This document shows positions 15,618 through 23,834 of a DNA stretch of 50,132 nt, in pieces; the first letter of the stretch is position 1; every line of letters begins with the position of its first letter. The stretch is from Candidatus Eiseniibacteriota bacterium (GTDB lineage: Bacteria; Eisenbacteria; RBG-16-71-46): contig JANYBS010000165.1 of the NCBI GenBank assembly GCA_025360715.1, positions 1 through 50,132 on the forward strand. Reading direction: 5' to 3'. The notes beneath the pieces were generated by a model that had not been told where the DNA came from, did not search any database, and saw only the letters and a program-made list of their open reading frames with translations. The translations under genes were made by a program, and so were the position numbers.

Positions 15618-16502
15618 TCAGCTCTTCACGCGGGCGGCCATCTGGCCCGCGGTCATCGTGTGGATCTTCGAGACGATGTTGCGGTCTGACGAGGTCATGA
15701 GCACCTGGCAGCCGCTGTTGATGTTCACGATCTCGCGGGTCATCTTGCCGCTCGCGAGCGCGCCGCGCAGCTGCTTGCAGTCGGAGCAGAGCTTCCCGTC
15801 GCCGCTGAGCGCCGCCATGATCTTCTCGTTGTGACGGGCGACGGCCTGCTGAAGCGAGCGGATCGCCTCGGAGTTGTCGGCCGTGTAGACCAGCATCGCG
15901 CCATTCTTGAGCGAGACGACCTGCTGATGCGCACCCGTCGCGCGCACGTCGTCTTCGCAGCTCGCGATGTCGACGCAGGCACCGCAGTCCGCGTGGTTCG
16001 CCATCTGGTGCGCATCGCACTTGGCGCCGGCCGCCATCGCCGTGGCGCTACCATGCATCGCGCAGGAGGCGCCGGGCTTGGAGGAAGCAGTCGCCGAGGC
16101 ATTGCCCATGCAGCAGCCGTCTTCCTTCTCCTTGGTAGCCTTCGTGGCGGCCTTCGTGGCAGACGCGGCCGAGGCCGTCGTGCCGTGCATCGCGCAACCG
16201 GCGTTGGCCGCGGTCGCGGTCGTCTTCATGCCGGCGTGCATCGGGCAGTTGGCGGCCGAGGCGGCGGTGGCGCCCTTGGCACACTGCACCTTCATCGCGG
16301 CGGTGCACTGCGCAGCCATGGCGGCCGAGCAGGCCTTGTTCATGCCGGCGGTGGAGGCCGAAGTGGCAGTCGTCTTGCCGGCCCCACAACAGTCGGCGTG
16401 AGATGCCGCAGCCGCCGTCTTGTCGTCGGGACAAGCCAAGGCGAGGGATGCGGCGAAGGCGGTGGCAGCAAGAGCAAGGGCGAGGAGTCGAAGCTGCTTC
16501 AT
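15618..16502 (-). CDS. Secreted Cys/His/Met-rich protein, putative heavy-metal-binding
   Basis: A 294-residue protein with a clear signal peptide (about 1-23, ending A-L-A before C-P-D-D). The mature N-terminal two thirds is low-complexity Ala/Thr/Lys sequence studded with metal-binding-like clusters: H-A-D-C-C, C-P-M-H-A-G-M, C-A-M-H-G (twice), C-C-M-G and C-D-A-H-Q-M. The C-P-M-H element is the core of the heavy-metal-binding domain of copper ATPases and efflux proteins, here repeated in degenerate form. The C-terminal ~90 residues (about 205-294) are a compact domain with two more cysteine pairs (C-S-D-C and an isolated S-G-C). I do not recognise that domain. Periplasmic metal (copper or zinc) buffering is inferred. 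The start follows GGGAGG. It lies upstream of the two-component system on the same strand. Confidence 0.6.
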   Translation of the reverse strand: MKQLRLLALALAATAFAASLALACPDDKTAAAASHADCCGAGKTTATSASTAGMNKACSAAMAAQCTAAMKVQCAKGATAASAANCPMHAGMKTTATAANAGCAMHGTTASAASATKAATKATKEKEDGCCMGNASATASSKPGASCAMHGSATAMAAGAKCDAHQMANHADCGACVDIASCEDDVRATGAHQQVVSLKNGAMLVYTADNSEAIRSLQQAVARHNEKIMAALSGDGKLCSDCKQLRGALASGKMTREIVNINSGCQVLMTSSDRNIVSKIHTMTAGQMAARVKS

Positions 16503-16682
16503 CACCAACCTCCCGGAAAGGTGGTTCGTGTCGCCCTGGAGTAGGGCAGCACCGTTCATGAGCATAGCATCGGCAACAGGGACAAGAAGCGTGTCATTGG
16601 TGTTACCGACCCGTGTCAATGAAGTGCAAAAGCTCCCGGCTAGCGGTTCATGAATGGAGTGGGATACTGTGGCCCCTCCGCC
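16503..16682. promoter_or_regulatory. Divergent promoter region between the Cys-rich protein and YibQ-like genes
   Basis: This stretch is less GC-rich than its surroundings. GGGATACTG at 16661-16669 upstream of the plus-strand gene looks like a -10 box 14 nt before the ATG. No gene is evident in the gap. Confidence 0.35.
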
Positions 16683-17867
16683 ATGCCCAAGCGCCGCGCA
16701 GCTTCCCGATCCGGTCGCACGCCTCTCATCTTAGGCGCGCTGGCCGCTCTCGCCCTGATCGTGTTCCTCGGGGGCGAGCTCTTCGCGTTCCTGGACTCCG
16801 ACACCGGGCGGCTACGCCTGTACCGCCACCTGCACCTGGGAGAGCGGGCGCAGATCACCCGCATCGTCGGCAAGTACCTGCACGGCGCGCTGGCCGCCGC
16901 GCGCGTGCCTGCCGGCGCGCTGACCGAAGAGCCCGGCGCCGCCCAAGGCGCACAAGTCCGCTGGCGCCTGACGCTGCCCCGTGATGGCGCGCCCATGCAG
17001 GTGAACTACGCGATCACCCGCGAACTGGCGCAGGCCGGCGCCGAGGTGATCTCGGGGCACGAGCAGGTCGGCGAGGCCGGCGCGCTCACCGTGCGGCTGC
17101 TCGTTGGATTGCCGAACCTTCCCACGCATGAGGTGCTCATCAGCCGCCCGGGTCGCCCGCGCGAAGATGAGGCCAAGCGCGAGGCGCGGATCGCCCTCGT
17201 GCTCGAAGGCCTGGGCGACGACGCCGAAGCCACACGGATCGCGCTGGCGATCGCCGCGCCCACCGCGGTGATCGCGCCAGCGATCGGCGATGGCCACGAA
17301 GCACTCATGCGCCAGGCGCGCAGCCAGCACCACGAGATCGTGCTCGCGGTCCCCATGGAGCCCGAGAACTACCCGAAGGTGAATCCCGGCACGGGCACAT
17401 TGCTTGTGAGCATGCACCGGGACAGGATCGTGAACGAGGCACGAAAGTTCATCCGCGGCGGCGGCGAGCTGGTGGCGGCCTCCAATCTCTACGGCAGCTT
17501 CGCCACCCAGGACGAACCGTTCATCACCGCTTTCTACAGCGTGCTCAAGGATGCGGGCCTACCGTTCCTGCACCTGCACCCGGTCGCGCGCTCGGTCTGC
17601 AAGCCGCTCGCTTCGCAACTGGGCGTGGCGTATGACGAGCCGGAGTTCGCGCTCGACGCCGAAGCGCGCCTTAAGAAGAGCGACGCGATCGAGAAGACGT
17701 GGAAGCAGGTTCTTTCCTACGCCGGGCGGCGCGGCCATGCGATCGTCGTGGTGCGCGTGACGCCGATGAGCGCCAAGTGGCTGCAGGGCGCCGTGACCGA
17801 GCAGGGTCTGCAAGGCGCCCAGCTCGTGCCGCTCTCGAGCCTGATCCATCACCCGAGCGAGCATTGA
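16683..17867 (+). CDS. Divergent polysaccharide deacetylase (YibQ/DUF610) homologue lacking metal-binding residues
   Basis: A 394-residue protein with an N-terminal membrane anchor (about 13-37), a linker domain, and a C-terminal domain (about 168-330) that aligns with the YibQ family by its landmark phrases. The landmarks are altered. The usual D-D-x-G is E-G-L-G (175-178), the H-L-P-M-E block is A-V-P-M-E (222-226), and N-N-H-M-G-S is S-N-L-Y-G-S (267-272). The Asp and His residues that hold the metal are therefore replaced, and the protein is probably not an active deacetylase; a structural or carbohydrate-binding role is possible. The ATG at 16683 lacks a ribosome binding site, and an in-frame ATG at 16650 is the alternative. 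The next gene, 48 bp away, is another enzyme homologue with lost catalytic blocks. Confidence 0.65.
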   Translation: MPKRRAASRSGRTPLILGALAALALIVFLGGELFAFLDSDTGRLRLYRHLHLGERAQITRIVGKYLHGALAAARVPAGALTEEPGAAQGAQVRWRLTLPRDGAPMQVNYAITRELAQAGAEVISGHEQVGEAGALTVRLLVGLPNLPTHEVLISRPGRPREDEAKREARIALVLEGLGDDAEATRIALAIAAPTAVIAPAIGDGHEALMRQARSQHHEIVLAVPMEPENYPKVNPGTGTLLVSMHRDRIVNEARKFIRGGGELVAASNLYGSFATQDEPFITAFYSVLKDAGLPFLHLHPVARSVCKPLASQLGVAYDEPEFALDAEARLKKSDAIEKTWKQVLSYAGRRGHAIVVVRVTPMSAKWLQGAVTEQGLQGAQLVPLSSLIHHPSEH

Positions 17868-17901
17868 GCATTCCAACACTGGCGCGAACGCGCGCTCGTG
17901 T

Positions 17902-17907
17902 TATGTT
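17902..17907 (+). promoter_or_regulatory. Putative -10 box of a leaderless promoter
   Basis: TATGTT is 8 nt before the ATG at 17916 of the debranching-enzyme-like gene, and there is no ribosome binding site. Confidence 0.45.
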
Positions 17908-17915
17908 GCGCGCCC

Positions 17916-19913
17916 ATGGAAAACGGACAGGGAGTCCCTCTCGATCTTGAACTCGCGAGTCGCCGCGAGTGGTTGATCACCGATGGCGCGGGTGGCTACG
18001 CGGCTGGCACGGCCTCGGGCGCGCCCACGCGCCGCACGCACGCATTGCTCGCGGCCGCGGGCCCGCACGGCGCGCTGACGTCGCTGCTCATGCGCTTCGA
18101 AGAGAAGTTGGTCGTGAACGGCGTCACGCACGACCTGTCGGCAGCATTCACCACACGTCCGGGCGCGCCGCTTCAGAGCCGCGCCGGTGCGCTGGCCGAT
18201 CTCGAGAGCTTCACGGTGGAGCCATTCCCGGTCTGGCGCTGGCGCTTCGGTGACACGCGTATCGAGCGCAGCTTCCGCCTGATCGAGGGCCACCAAGCGC
18301 ACATCGCCACGTGGCGGTTGCTCGAAGGCTCCGAGGCGCGCATCAGCGTCGCCCCGCTGCTCACCTCGCGCGCGCCCTTCGCGCTGCTGCGCGAGACGAA
18401 CGATTTCCGCGGCGCTGCGCATGGCATCCCGGGCCGCGTGCGCATCACCACGTTCGGCGACGACTCCGTGACGCTCTGGCACAACGGCGCGTTCCTGCCC
18501 GCGCGCGGCTGGGCCAAGGGCTTGGCCTATCCGCTCGAGCGAGGCGGCATGGACGGTGGCGAAGCCAACATGGCCACGCCAAGCGAAGACGCCTACCTGC
18601 CCGGCTGGGTGCAGGCGTTGCTCTCGGCGCCGGGTCAGGCGCTGCACGTGGTGCTCTCGCCCGAGGAATCGCTGTTCCGCGCGCTGGCCACCGAAGGCCG
18701 CCTGGGCACACCGCCCGCGCAGACGCTGGCCGATTGCACCGCGGCGCTCGAGCGCAACACGCGCGAGCGCCACAGTGCATGGCGCCGGCGGGCGCTGGCG
18801 GGCGCCGATCTCACCGCGCGCCAGGCCGCTGCCGCTCACGGCGGCGCCGATGAGTCGCTCGCGCGCCGCAGCGAACCCTTGGTGCCCGAACACGACGTGC
18901 TCACGCGCGCGCTCTCGGCCGACCTGCTGGACGGCCTCGTGCGCCGGCATGGCCGGGTGACCGCGGTCGCCGCGTGGCCCGAGGGCCTGGAGCGCGGCAG
19001 TGCGGCCTTGCGCGCCGCGTGCGCGCTGGTCACCTTGCGCGCCTTCGAGCCGGCGCGGGCGATCGCGCGGGGCTACATCGAATACCTGGACGAAGGTTTG
19101 GCGCCGCAGACGTTCGATCCCATCGACGGCACGCCGATCTATGGAGACCCCGAGCCCTCGCTGTGGCTCGTCTACCTGGTCGACCTGCTCGCGCGCCGCC
19201 AGGGTGTGGCCGCCGAGGACGCGTTTCTTCGCGATACCGCGTGGCCTGCGCTCGAGGGCGTGCTCCAGCACCTGCGCCAAGGCTCGCGCCACGGCGTGCG
19301 CTGCGATCGCGACGGCCTGCTGTGGTGCGGTGAAGGCGATGCCGCGTGCGCCAAGGCCGGGCTCAACGCACTTTGGTACCGTGCGCTCATCGGCATGGCA
19401 CAGCTGGGCAAGCAGCTCGGCCGCCGCGAGAACGCCGCGTTCTACATCGCTTGGGCGCACGAGCTGCAGCGCCACTTCAGCGAACGCTTCTGGGACGAAC
19501 AGGCGGGTTCGTTGTATGTCGCACTCACCTCGCAGGGCCCGGTGCGCGGGATCACGCCCGAACAGCTCTATGCCGCGCGCATGGCGCCGTCTCTGCTGGA
19601 GCCCCGCAAAGCGCAACGCTTGGTCGACACGATCGAGGCCGAGTTGTTCGCGCACGACGCGGACCCGCGCCAGATGCACGAATGGCTGGGGCCGTGGGCT
19701 TCGGGCCTGCTGCGTGCGCACGAGCGTTCTGCGCACGCGGAGACGCGCGTGCGCGAGCGCTTCGAGTCGCTCGAGCGCCGCATCGCCGAGCAGGAGCGCC
19801 TGCCGGGAACCGGCAATACGCGCGTGCGGCCCGTGCTCGCTTCCGCCGAGATCCTGCGCGTGTGGATCGAGGACGTGAGCCGCTCCGACGCCGCGCTCGT
19901 CACCGCGAGCTGA
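17916..19913 (+). CDS. Glycogen-debranching-enzyme-like protein (amylo-alpha-1,6-glucosidase family), probably catalytically inactive
   Basis: A 665-residue protein. The N-terminal domain has the family opening (R-E-W-L-I-T-D-G-A-G-G-Y-A-A-G-T and T-R-R-T-H-A-L-L). The C-terminal (alpha/alpha)6 part is recognisable from Y-I-E-Y-L-D-E-G-L-A-P, P-S-L-W and G-L-N-A-L-W-Y-R-A-L. Three conserved blocks that carry the active site in the family are missing. The G-Y-P-W-F-x-D-W-G-R-D block reads A-A-W-P-E-G-L-E-R-G (about 350-360). The W-M-D-A segment before N-A-L-W-Y has been deleted down to about nine residues (about 475-484). The Y-H-x-G-T-V-W-P-W block near the end reads M-H-E-W-L-G-P-W (about 587-594). 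The fold is kept but alpha-1,6-glucosidase activity is unlikely. The start at 17916 is supported by the adjacent TATGTT box. Confidence 0.7.
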   Translation: MENGQGVPLDLELASRREWLITDGAGGYAAGTASGAPTRRTHALLAAAGPHGALTSLLMRFEEKLVVNGVTHDLSAAFTTRPGAPLQSRAGALADLESFTVEPFPVWRWRFGDTRIERSFRLIEGHQAHIATWRLLEGSEARISVAPLLTSRAPFALLRETNDFRGAAHGIPGRVRITTFGDDSVTLWHNGAFLPARGWAKGLAYPLERGGMDGGEANMATPSEDAYLPGWVQALLSAPGQALHVVLSPEESLFRALATEGRLGTPPAQTLADCTAALERNTRERHSAWRRRALAGADLTARQAAAAHGGADESLARRSEPLVPEHDVLTRALSADLLDGLVRRHGRVTAVAAWPEGLERGSAALRAACALVTLRAFEPARAIARGYIEYLDEGLAPQTFDPIDGTPIYGDPEPSLWLVYLVDLLARRQGVAAEDAFLRDTAWPALEGVLQHLRQGSRHGVRCDRDGLLWCGEGDAACAKAGLNALWYRALIGMAQLGKQLGRRENAAFYIAWAHELQRHFSERFWDEQAGSLYVALTSQGPVRGITPEQLYAARMAPSLLEPRKAQRLVDTIEAELFAHDADPRQMHEWLGPWASGLLRAHERSAHAETRVRERFESLERRIAEQERLPGTGNTRVRPVLASAEILRVWIEDVSRSDAALVTAS

Positions 19914-20001
19914 AGGTCGCAGGGATGATTCGCGCTTGCCGCGACCACCCGAGCAAGGCAACGTCGCTCACCGCCCGCTGACGACACCGTTGGAGACGCC
20001 G

Positions 20002-22428
20002 ATGCCGCGAGCCCTCTTGCGCCTCATCCCCACGCCGCGACAACTCCCTGGGTTGCTCGCGCTCTTCGTGGGTTGGATCGTGCTCGCGAAACTCGGCTTG
20101 CTCATGCCGTTCATGAGTGGCCAGGCCTCGCCCATGTGGCCGGCCACGGGGCTCGCGATCGCTGCGGTCTGGATCTGGGGAGACGCCCTCTGGATGGGCG
20201 CAGCGCTCGGGGCATTCGTCGTCGGCTGGTTCGACCACGGGCCTTCGGCCTTCCTCTTCGGCACCGCGCTCGGCACCGGCCTCGAAACGCTGGTTGCGTT
20301 GTGGCTGCTGCGGGCCACGGGCTTTCGCGGCGACTTCGCGCGCGTGAACGATGTGATCGCGTTGATCGCGGTCTCGATCGTCGCCGGCTTCGTGAGCGCG
20401 GCGGCAGGCGTGACGAGCATGCACGCCGCCGGCATGGTCCACGACCCGCAGGTCGCCCAGGCGATGCGCGTGTGGTGGGTGGGCGACTTCATGGGCGCCC
20501 TCGTGGCTGCGCCGCTCGTGTTGCTGGCCGCCCGCTACGAGCCGCGCGTGGACCGGCTGTCGCGGGCCCTCGAGATCTTCGCACTGATCGTGCTGTTCGC
20601 CACCGCCAGCGTGCTCATGTGCCTGCGCAGCGCCAACAGCGGCGGCGTGCCATACCCGCTGGCCTTCCTGTTCTTCCCCGGGATCGTCTGGGTGGCACTG
20701 CGCTTCGGCCCGCTGGGCACCGCACTCACCAACGCGCTCATCACGCTGGCCGCCGTGACCGCGACGCTACTGGGCTTCGGCCCCTTCGTGATCGGCAGCG
20801 CGGTCGCCAGCATGCTCGTGCTGCAGAGTTATCTCGCCGTGCTATGCCTGACGGGCCTCACGCTCGCGGCCGTCATCGCCGAGCGAGAGACGGCCGCAGC
20901 ATCGTTGCGCGAACGCGAACGCGAATTGCGCGCCGCGGCAGCGGACCTCCATGCCGTCGTGCAGTCGGTGCCCGACCGTTACCTGTGGGTCGACGTGGAG
21001 CGCGGGATGGTGCGCCGGCGCATGCAAGCCGGCGCCGACCAGCCGCTGCCACCAGACGGCCTGAGCGTGAGCCAGGTCCTGCAGCCCGAGATCTCGGGGG
21101 CCGTTCGCGAAGCATGCGAGCGGGCGCGGCGCACGGGCGAGGTCGTGTCGATCGAGTACACGAGCGAGGAGTTCGGCGAGGCGCGTCATCACGAGGCCCG
21201 GCACGCGCCGCTGCCTGACGGCGCCGTGCTGATCATCGTGCGCGACCTGACCGAACAACACCGCTTGCATGAGCGTCTGCAGCAATCCCAGAAGATGGAG
21301 GCGGTCGGCCGCCTCGCCGGCGGCGTGGCGCACGACTTCAACAACATGCTCACGGCCATCCGCGGCTATGCCGACCTGCTCAGCGATTCGACCGCGCACG
21401 ACCGTGCCGCGCAAGGCTGGTCGGCGGAACTGCTCAAGGCCATCGAGCGCGCCTCGACGGTCACTCGCCGGCTGCTCACGCTGAGCCGCCGCCAGGTGGT
21501 GAGTGTGCGGCCCTTCGACATGTCGGCGCTGGTCGAGGATATGGGCGACATGCTGCGGCGCCTGGCGACCGAGCGCATCTCGCTCGCGATCGACACCGGC
21601 GGCCGCGAGCACTGGGTGACCGGCGACCAAGCGCAGGTCGAGCAGGTGATCGTGAACCTGGTCGTGAACGCGCGTGACGCCATGCCCGCTGGCGGCACAC
21701 TGCGCCTGCAGCTGGACGCCGAGGTGGTGGACCCCGATCACTGGAACGCCCCGCCGCGTCTGAGCGCCGGCACCTGGGTGCGGCTGCGCGTGATCGACGA
21801 AGGGCAGGGCATGGACGAGGCCACGCTGTCACGCGCGTTCGAGCCGTTCTTCACCACCAAGGGCCCCGAACAAGGCTCGGGTCTGGGCCTGTCGATCGTC
21901 TACGGCATCATCCATCAGGCCGGCGGGGAGATCATGGTCGCGAGCGCGGTCGGCCGCGGCACGACGGTCTCGGTTTACCTCAAGGAGTCCGCGCCGCTGC
22001 GCGAGCGCGTGGCGCCGCAGGTCGCGACCACGGCGCCGGGCGGACGCGGCACCGTGTTGCTGGTCGAGGACGAAGCCATGGTGCGCGGCGTCGTGCTCGC
22101 CACGCTGCGCCGCGCGGGGTACCAGGTGATCGAAGCAGCCGACGGCATGAGCGCACTCCAGCTCGCGAAGTCCGCTGAGACGATCGATCTGTTACTCACC
22201 GACATCGTGATGCCGGGCCTGAACGGCCGCGAGGTCGCCGACCGCCTGCGCGCCTTGCGCCCTGGCCTGCGCGTGCTCTTCATGTCGGGGTACGCCGACC
22301 ACGCGATCTTCGGCGCGGAATCCCTGGGCCCCGAGACGCCCTATCTCGCCAAGCCATTCACCGCGAGCGAGCTCCTGAGCCGCATCCAGCAGACCCTCGA
22401 CGCCCGGATCACTGTCACCCTAGTGTGA
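20002..22428 (+). CDS. MASE1-PAS hybrid sensor histidine kinase with C-terminal receiver
   Basis: An 808-residue hybrid kinase. The N-terminal ~290 residues form the MASE1 integral-membrane sensor with about eight helices; the phrases P-M-W-P-A-T-G-L-A and F-L-F-F-P-G-I-V are typical. A PAS-like region (about 315-415) follows, then a DHp domain with H-D-F-N-N (His444), an ATPase domain (N-L-V-V-N-A-R-D-A-M, G-S-G-L-G-L-S), and a receiver domain whose phospho-acceptor is Asp734 (T-D-I-V-M-P-G). No response-regulator gene is adjacent, so it is an orphan whose receiver may pass phosphate on or serve as an internal brake. TGGAGA before the ATG at 20002 supports the start. Confidence 0.9.
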   Translation: MPRALLRLIPTPRQLPGLLALFVGWIVLAKLGLLMPFMSGQASPMWPATGLAIAAVWIWGDALWMGAALGAFVVGWFDHGPSAFLFGTALGTGLETLVALWLLRATGFRGDFARVNDVIALIAVSIVAGFVSAAAGVTSMHAAGMVHDPQVAQAMRVWWVGDFMGALVAAPLVLLAARYEPRVDRLSRALEIFALIVLFATASVLMCLRSANSGGVPYPLAFLFFPGIVWVALRFGPLGTALTNALITLAAVTATLLGFGPFVIGSAVASMLVLQSYLAVLCLTGLTLAAVIAERETAAASLRERERELRAAAADLHAVVQSVPDRYLWVDVERGMVRRRMQAGADQPLPPDGLSVSQVLQPEISGAVREACERARRTGEVVSIEYTSEEFGEARHHEARHAPLPDGAVLIIVRDLTEQHRLHERLQQSQKMEAVGRLAGGVAHDFNNMLTAIRGYADLLSDSTAHDRAAQGWSAELLKAIERASTVTRRLLTLSRRQVVSVRPFDMSALVEDMGDMLRRLATERISLAIDTGGREHWVTGDQAQVEQVIVNLVVNARDAMPAGGTLRLQLDAEVVDPDHWNAPPRLSAGTWVRLRVIDEGQGMDEATLSRAFEPFFTTKGPEQGSGLGLSIVYGIIHQAGGEIMVASAVGRGTTVSVYLKESAPLRERVAPQVATTAPGGRGTVLLVEDEAMVRGVVLATLRRAGYQVIEAADGMSALQLAKSAETIDLLLTDIVMPGLNGREVADRLRALRPGLRVLFMSGYADHAIFGAESLGPETPYLAKPFTASELLSRIQQTLDARITVTLV

Positions 22429-22472
22429 CTTCCCGGCCCAAGGGGTGCCACTTTAGGCACACCGGGTGACAG
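22412..22472. repeat. Inverted repeat overlapping the end of the MASE1 kinase gene
   Basis: CTGTCACCC at 22412-22420 and its exact complement GGGTGACAG at 22464-22472 enclose a second stem (GTGCC at 22445-22449 with GGCAC at 22456-22460). Bases beyond the 9-bp arms also partly match. The layout could be a terminator, a palindromic repeat element, or a solo end of a lost mobile element. Confidence 0.45.
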
Positions 22473-22827
22473 AATGCGTGCGAATTCGAAACCAGCACCC
22501 GCTCCACATCGATCCCGCCGAACTCCCGCACCCACCGCCATACACTTGCCCGAACGTCAGTTGCACCACCTTCGCGCCGCATCCCCATCGCCCCCCGCGC
22601 CACGGGCACGCGATATGCACGTATTTGCCGCCGAGCAGGTTCTGCGCATGGGCGCACAACGAGGAACCCGCTCGGGGCTCGTACCCTCTGCAAAGCAGGC
22701 CCCCGGTGCGGCAACACTGGGAGCGCAAGCCTTCCCGATGACGAACGCCGCGGAAGCCGAACGGCTCCCGCGGCGTTTCGTCTGAAGTGCCCACCCGGGC
22801 AGACGCGTCAGTGATCCACGCGCGCCC
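22473..22827. other. Long intergenic region with no recognisable gene except a terminator hairpin
   Basis: Several overlapping frames of about 100 codons exist on both strands, but none shows family features or a plausible start. I could not fit a riboswitch or tRNA to it. The only clear structure is the hairpin at 22741-22781, which serves the minus-strand lipoprotein gene. Confidence 0.4.
22741..22781 (-). terminator. Strong hairpin terminator of the DUF4397 lipoprotein gene
   Basis: An 18-bp stem with one bulge and one mismatch, closed by GAAC, lies 46 nt past the stop codon on the minus strand. Confidence 0.65.
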
Positions 22828-23517
22828 CTAGTTGTTGGCGATGATCTTGGCGCCGAGCGCCTGGCCGCCGGCACCGCCGACGAAGCCCTTGGCGAAGACG
22901 GTGTAGATCTTGCCTGCGGTCAGCACGACACCCGGAAGCGGCAGGACCACCGTGCTCGTGCCCGCCAGGCGCACTTCCAGGTTGTACGTGCCGGCGTCGA
23001 CCGGCGTGAAGGCCGAGTAACCCTTGAACGTCTTGTTCGCGAACAGCACCGGACCGGAGGTGACCGCCACGTCGACCGCGGGCGCGTTCGGCGAGAGGTG
23101 CACGAATCGCACATGCGCCTTCCCGGAAGCCGGCGCGGTGAGGTCGTCGGTCAGCACGATCGCGCCGATCTTCGAGACCGAATCACACGCGAAGACGCTG
23201 TAGTTCGATCCGCCCGTGAAGGGAAGGTCGGCATTGATGACCGTGGAGCTCGTGCCCGTCACGTTCACCTTGATGTTGCGCGTACCGCTCGTGACGCCGA
23301 GATAGGCGGTATTGCCCGGGAAGGCCAGGTTGGTGCCGGCGACGGTGTTGTCGACGAGCAGATCGACACCCGGGGCATCGGGCGAGGCGTGCACGACCAT
23401 GACTTTGGCCTGGAGCACCGGAGCGACCGGGTTGCTCTTCTTGCTGTCGCAGCTCACGAGCGCGAGAGCGGCGACCATCGCCAGGGTGACCATCGAGAAA
23501 CGGACGATTCGGACCAT
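22828..23517 (-). CDS. DUF4397-domain lipoprotein
   Basis: A 229-residue exported protein. The N-terminus is a lipoprotein signal peptide ending L-V-S-C at about residue 21-24. The rest is two related beta-rich halves opening with V-V-H-A-S-P-D-A-P-G-V-D and V-H-L-S-P-N-A-P-A-V-D, the hallmark of DUF4397, a surface-associated domain of unknown function. The start at 23517 follows GGAGG. It is divergent from the CarH-like regulator gene across about 320 bp, so light or B12 control is a reasonable but untested guess. Confidence 0.8.
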   Translation of the reverse strand: MVRIVRFSMVTLAMVAALALVSCDSKKSNPVAPVLQAKVMVVHASPDAPGVDLLVDNTVAGTNLAFPGNTAYLGVTSGTRNIKVNVTGTSSTVINADLPFTGGSNYSVFACDSVSKIGAIVLTDDLTAPASGKAHVRFVHLSPNAPAVDVAVTSGPVLFANKTFKGYSAFTPVDAGTYNLEVRLAGTSTVVLPLPGVVLTAGKIYTVFAKGFVGGAGGQALGAKIIANN

Positions 23518-23834
23518 GTTGTCCTCCGCGTGGATCGGCGCCCGGCTCGCTGATCGAATGCCTGCTTTCGATGAACGAACCAGACAGGGTGGGTGCAGCA
23601 TCGGGCGTTTGGATGAACACGCGGCCCGAACTGATTCGATATTTGAAGCGTTATTGAATAGATTACGAAGCATTGACGAACAGTCGGATGAAGACGCGCG
23701 CAACCGGCTGCCTTCTCGCACATCGAAGCCTGCGATAGTTTGGGTAGGTCACAGGATCCTCCGCGGCCCGGCACACGAGTTGTTGCCGCTTTCGAATGCC
23801 GCCTTGGCGCAACAACTTGGAGGGAGATACCGGG
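23518..23834. promoter_or_regulatory. Divergent regulatory region between DUF4397 and carH-like genes
   Basis: The 317-bp gap contains an unusually AT-rich patch (about 23630-23690) and the box TGCGATAGT at 23731-23739, an extended -10-like element for the plus-strand gene. An inverted repeat GTTGTTGC (23779-23786) / GCAACAAC (23809-23816) sits just before the GGAGGGAG ribosome binding site and could be an operator for autoregulation. Variants of TGAACGA recur at several places on the left side. Confidence 0.45.

Noticed and set aside
17901-19961. A 686-codon minus-strand frame opposite the debranching-enzyme-like gene
   Set aside because: Low-complexity Arg/Ala/Gln product with no start signal; a codon-bias shadow of the plus-strand gene.
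22600-22790. Possible c-di-GMP or cobalamin riboswitch (GCAAAGC and GCGCAAGCC wording)
   Set aside because: The conserved cores and pairings of either class could not be fitted, and no suitable gene lies downstream on the plus strand.
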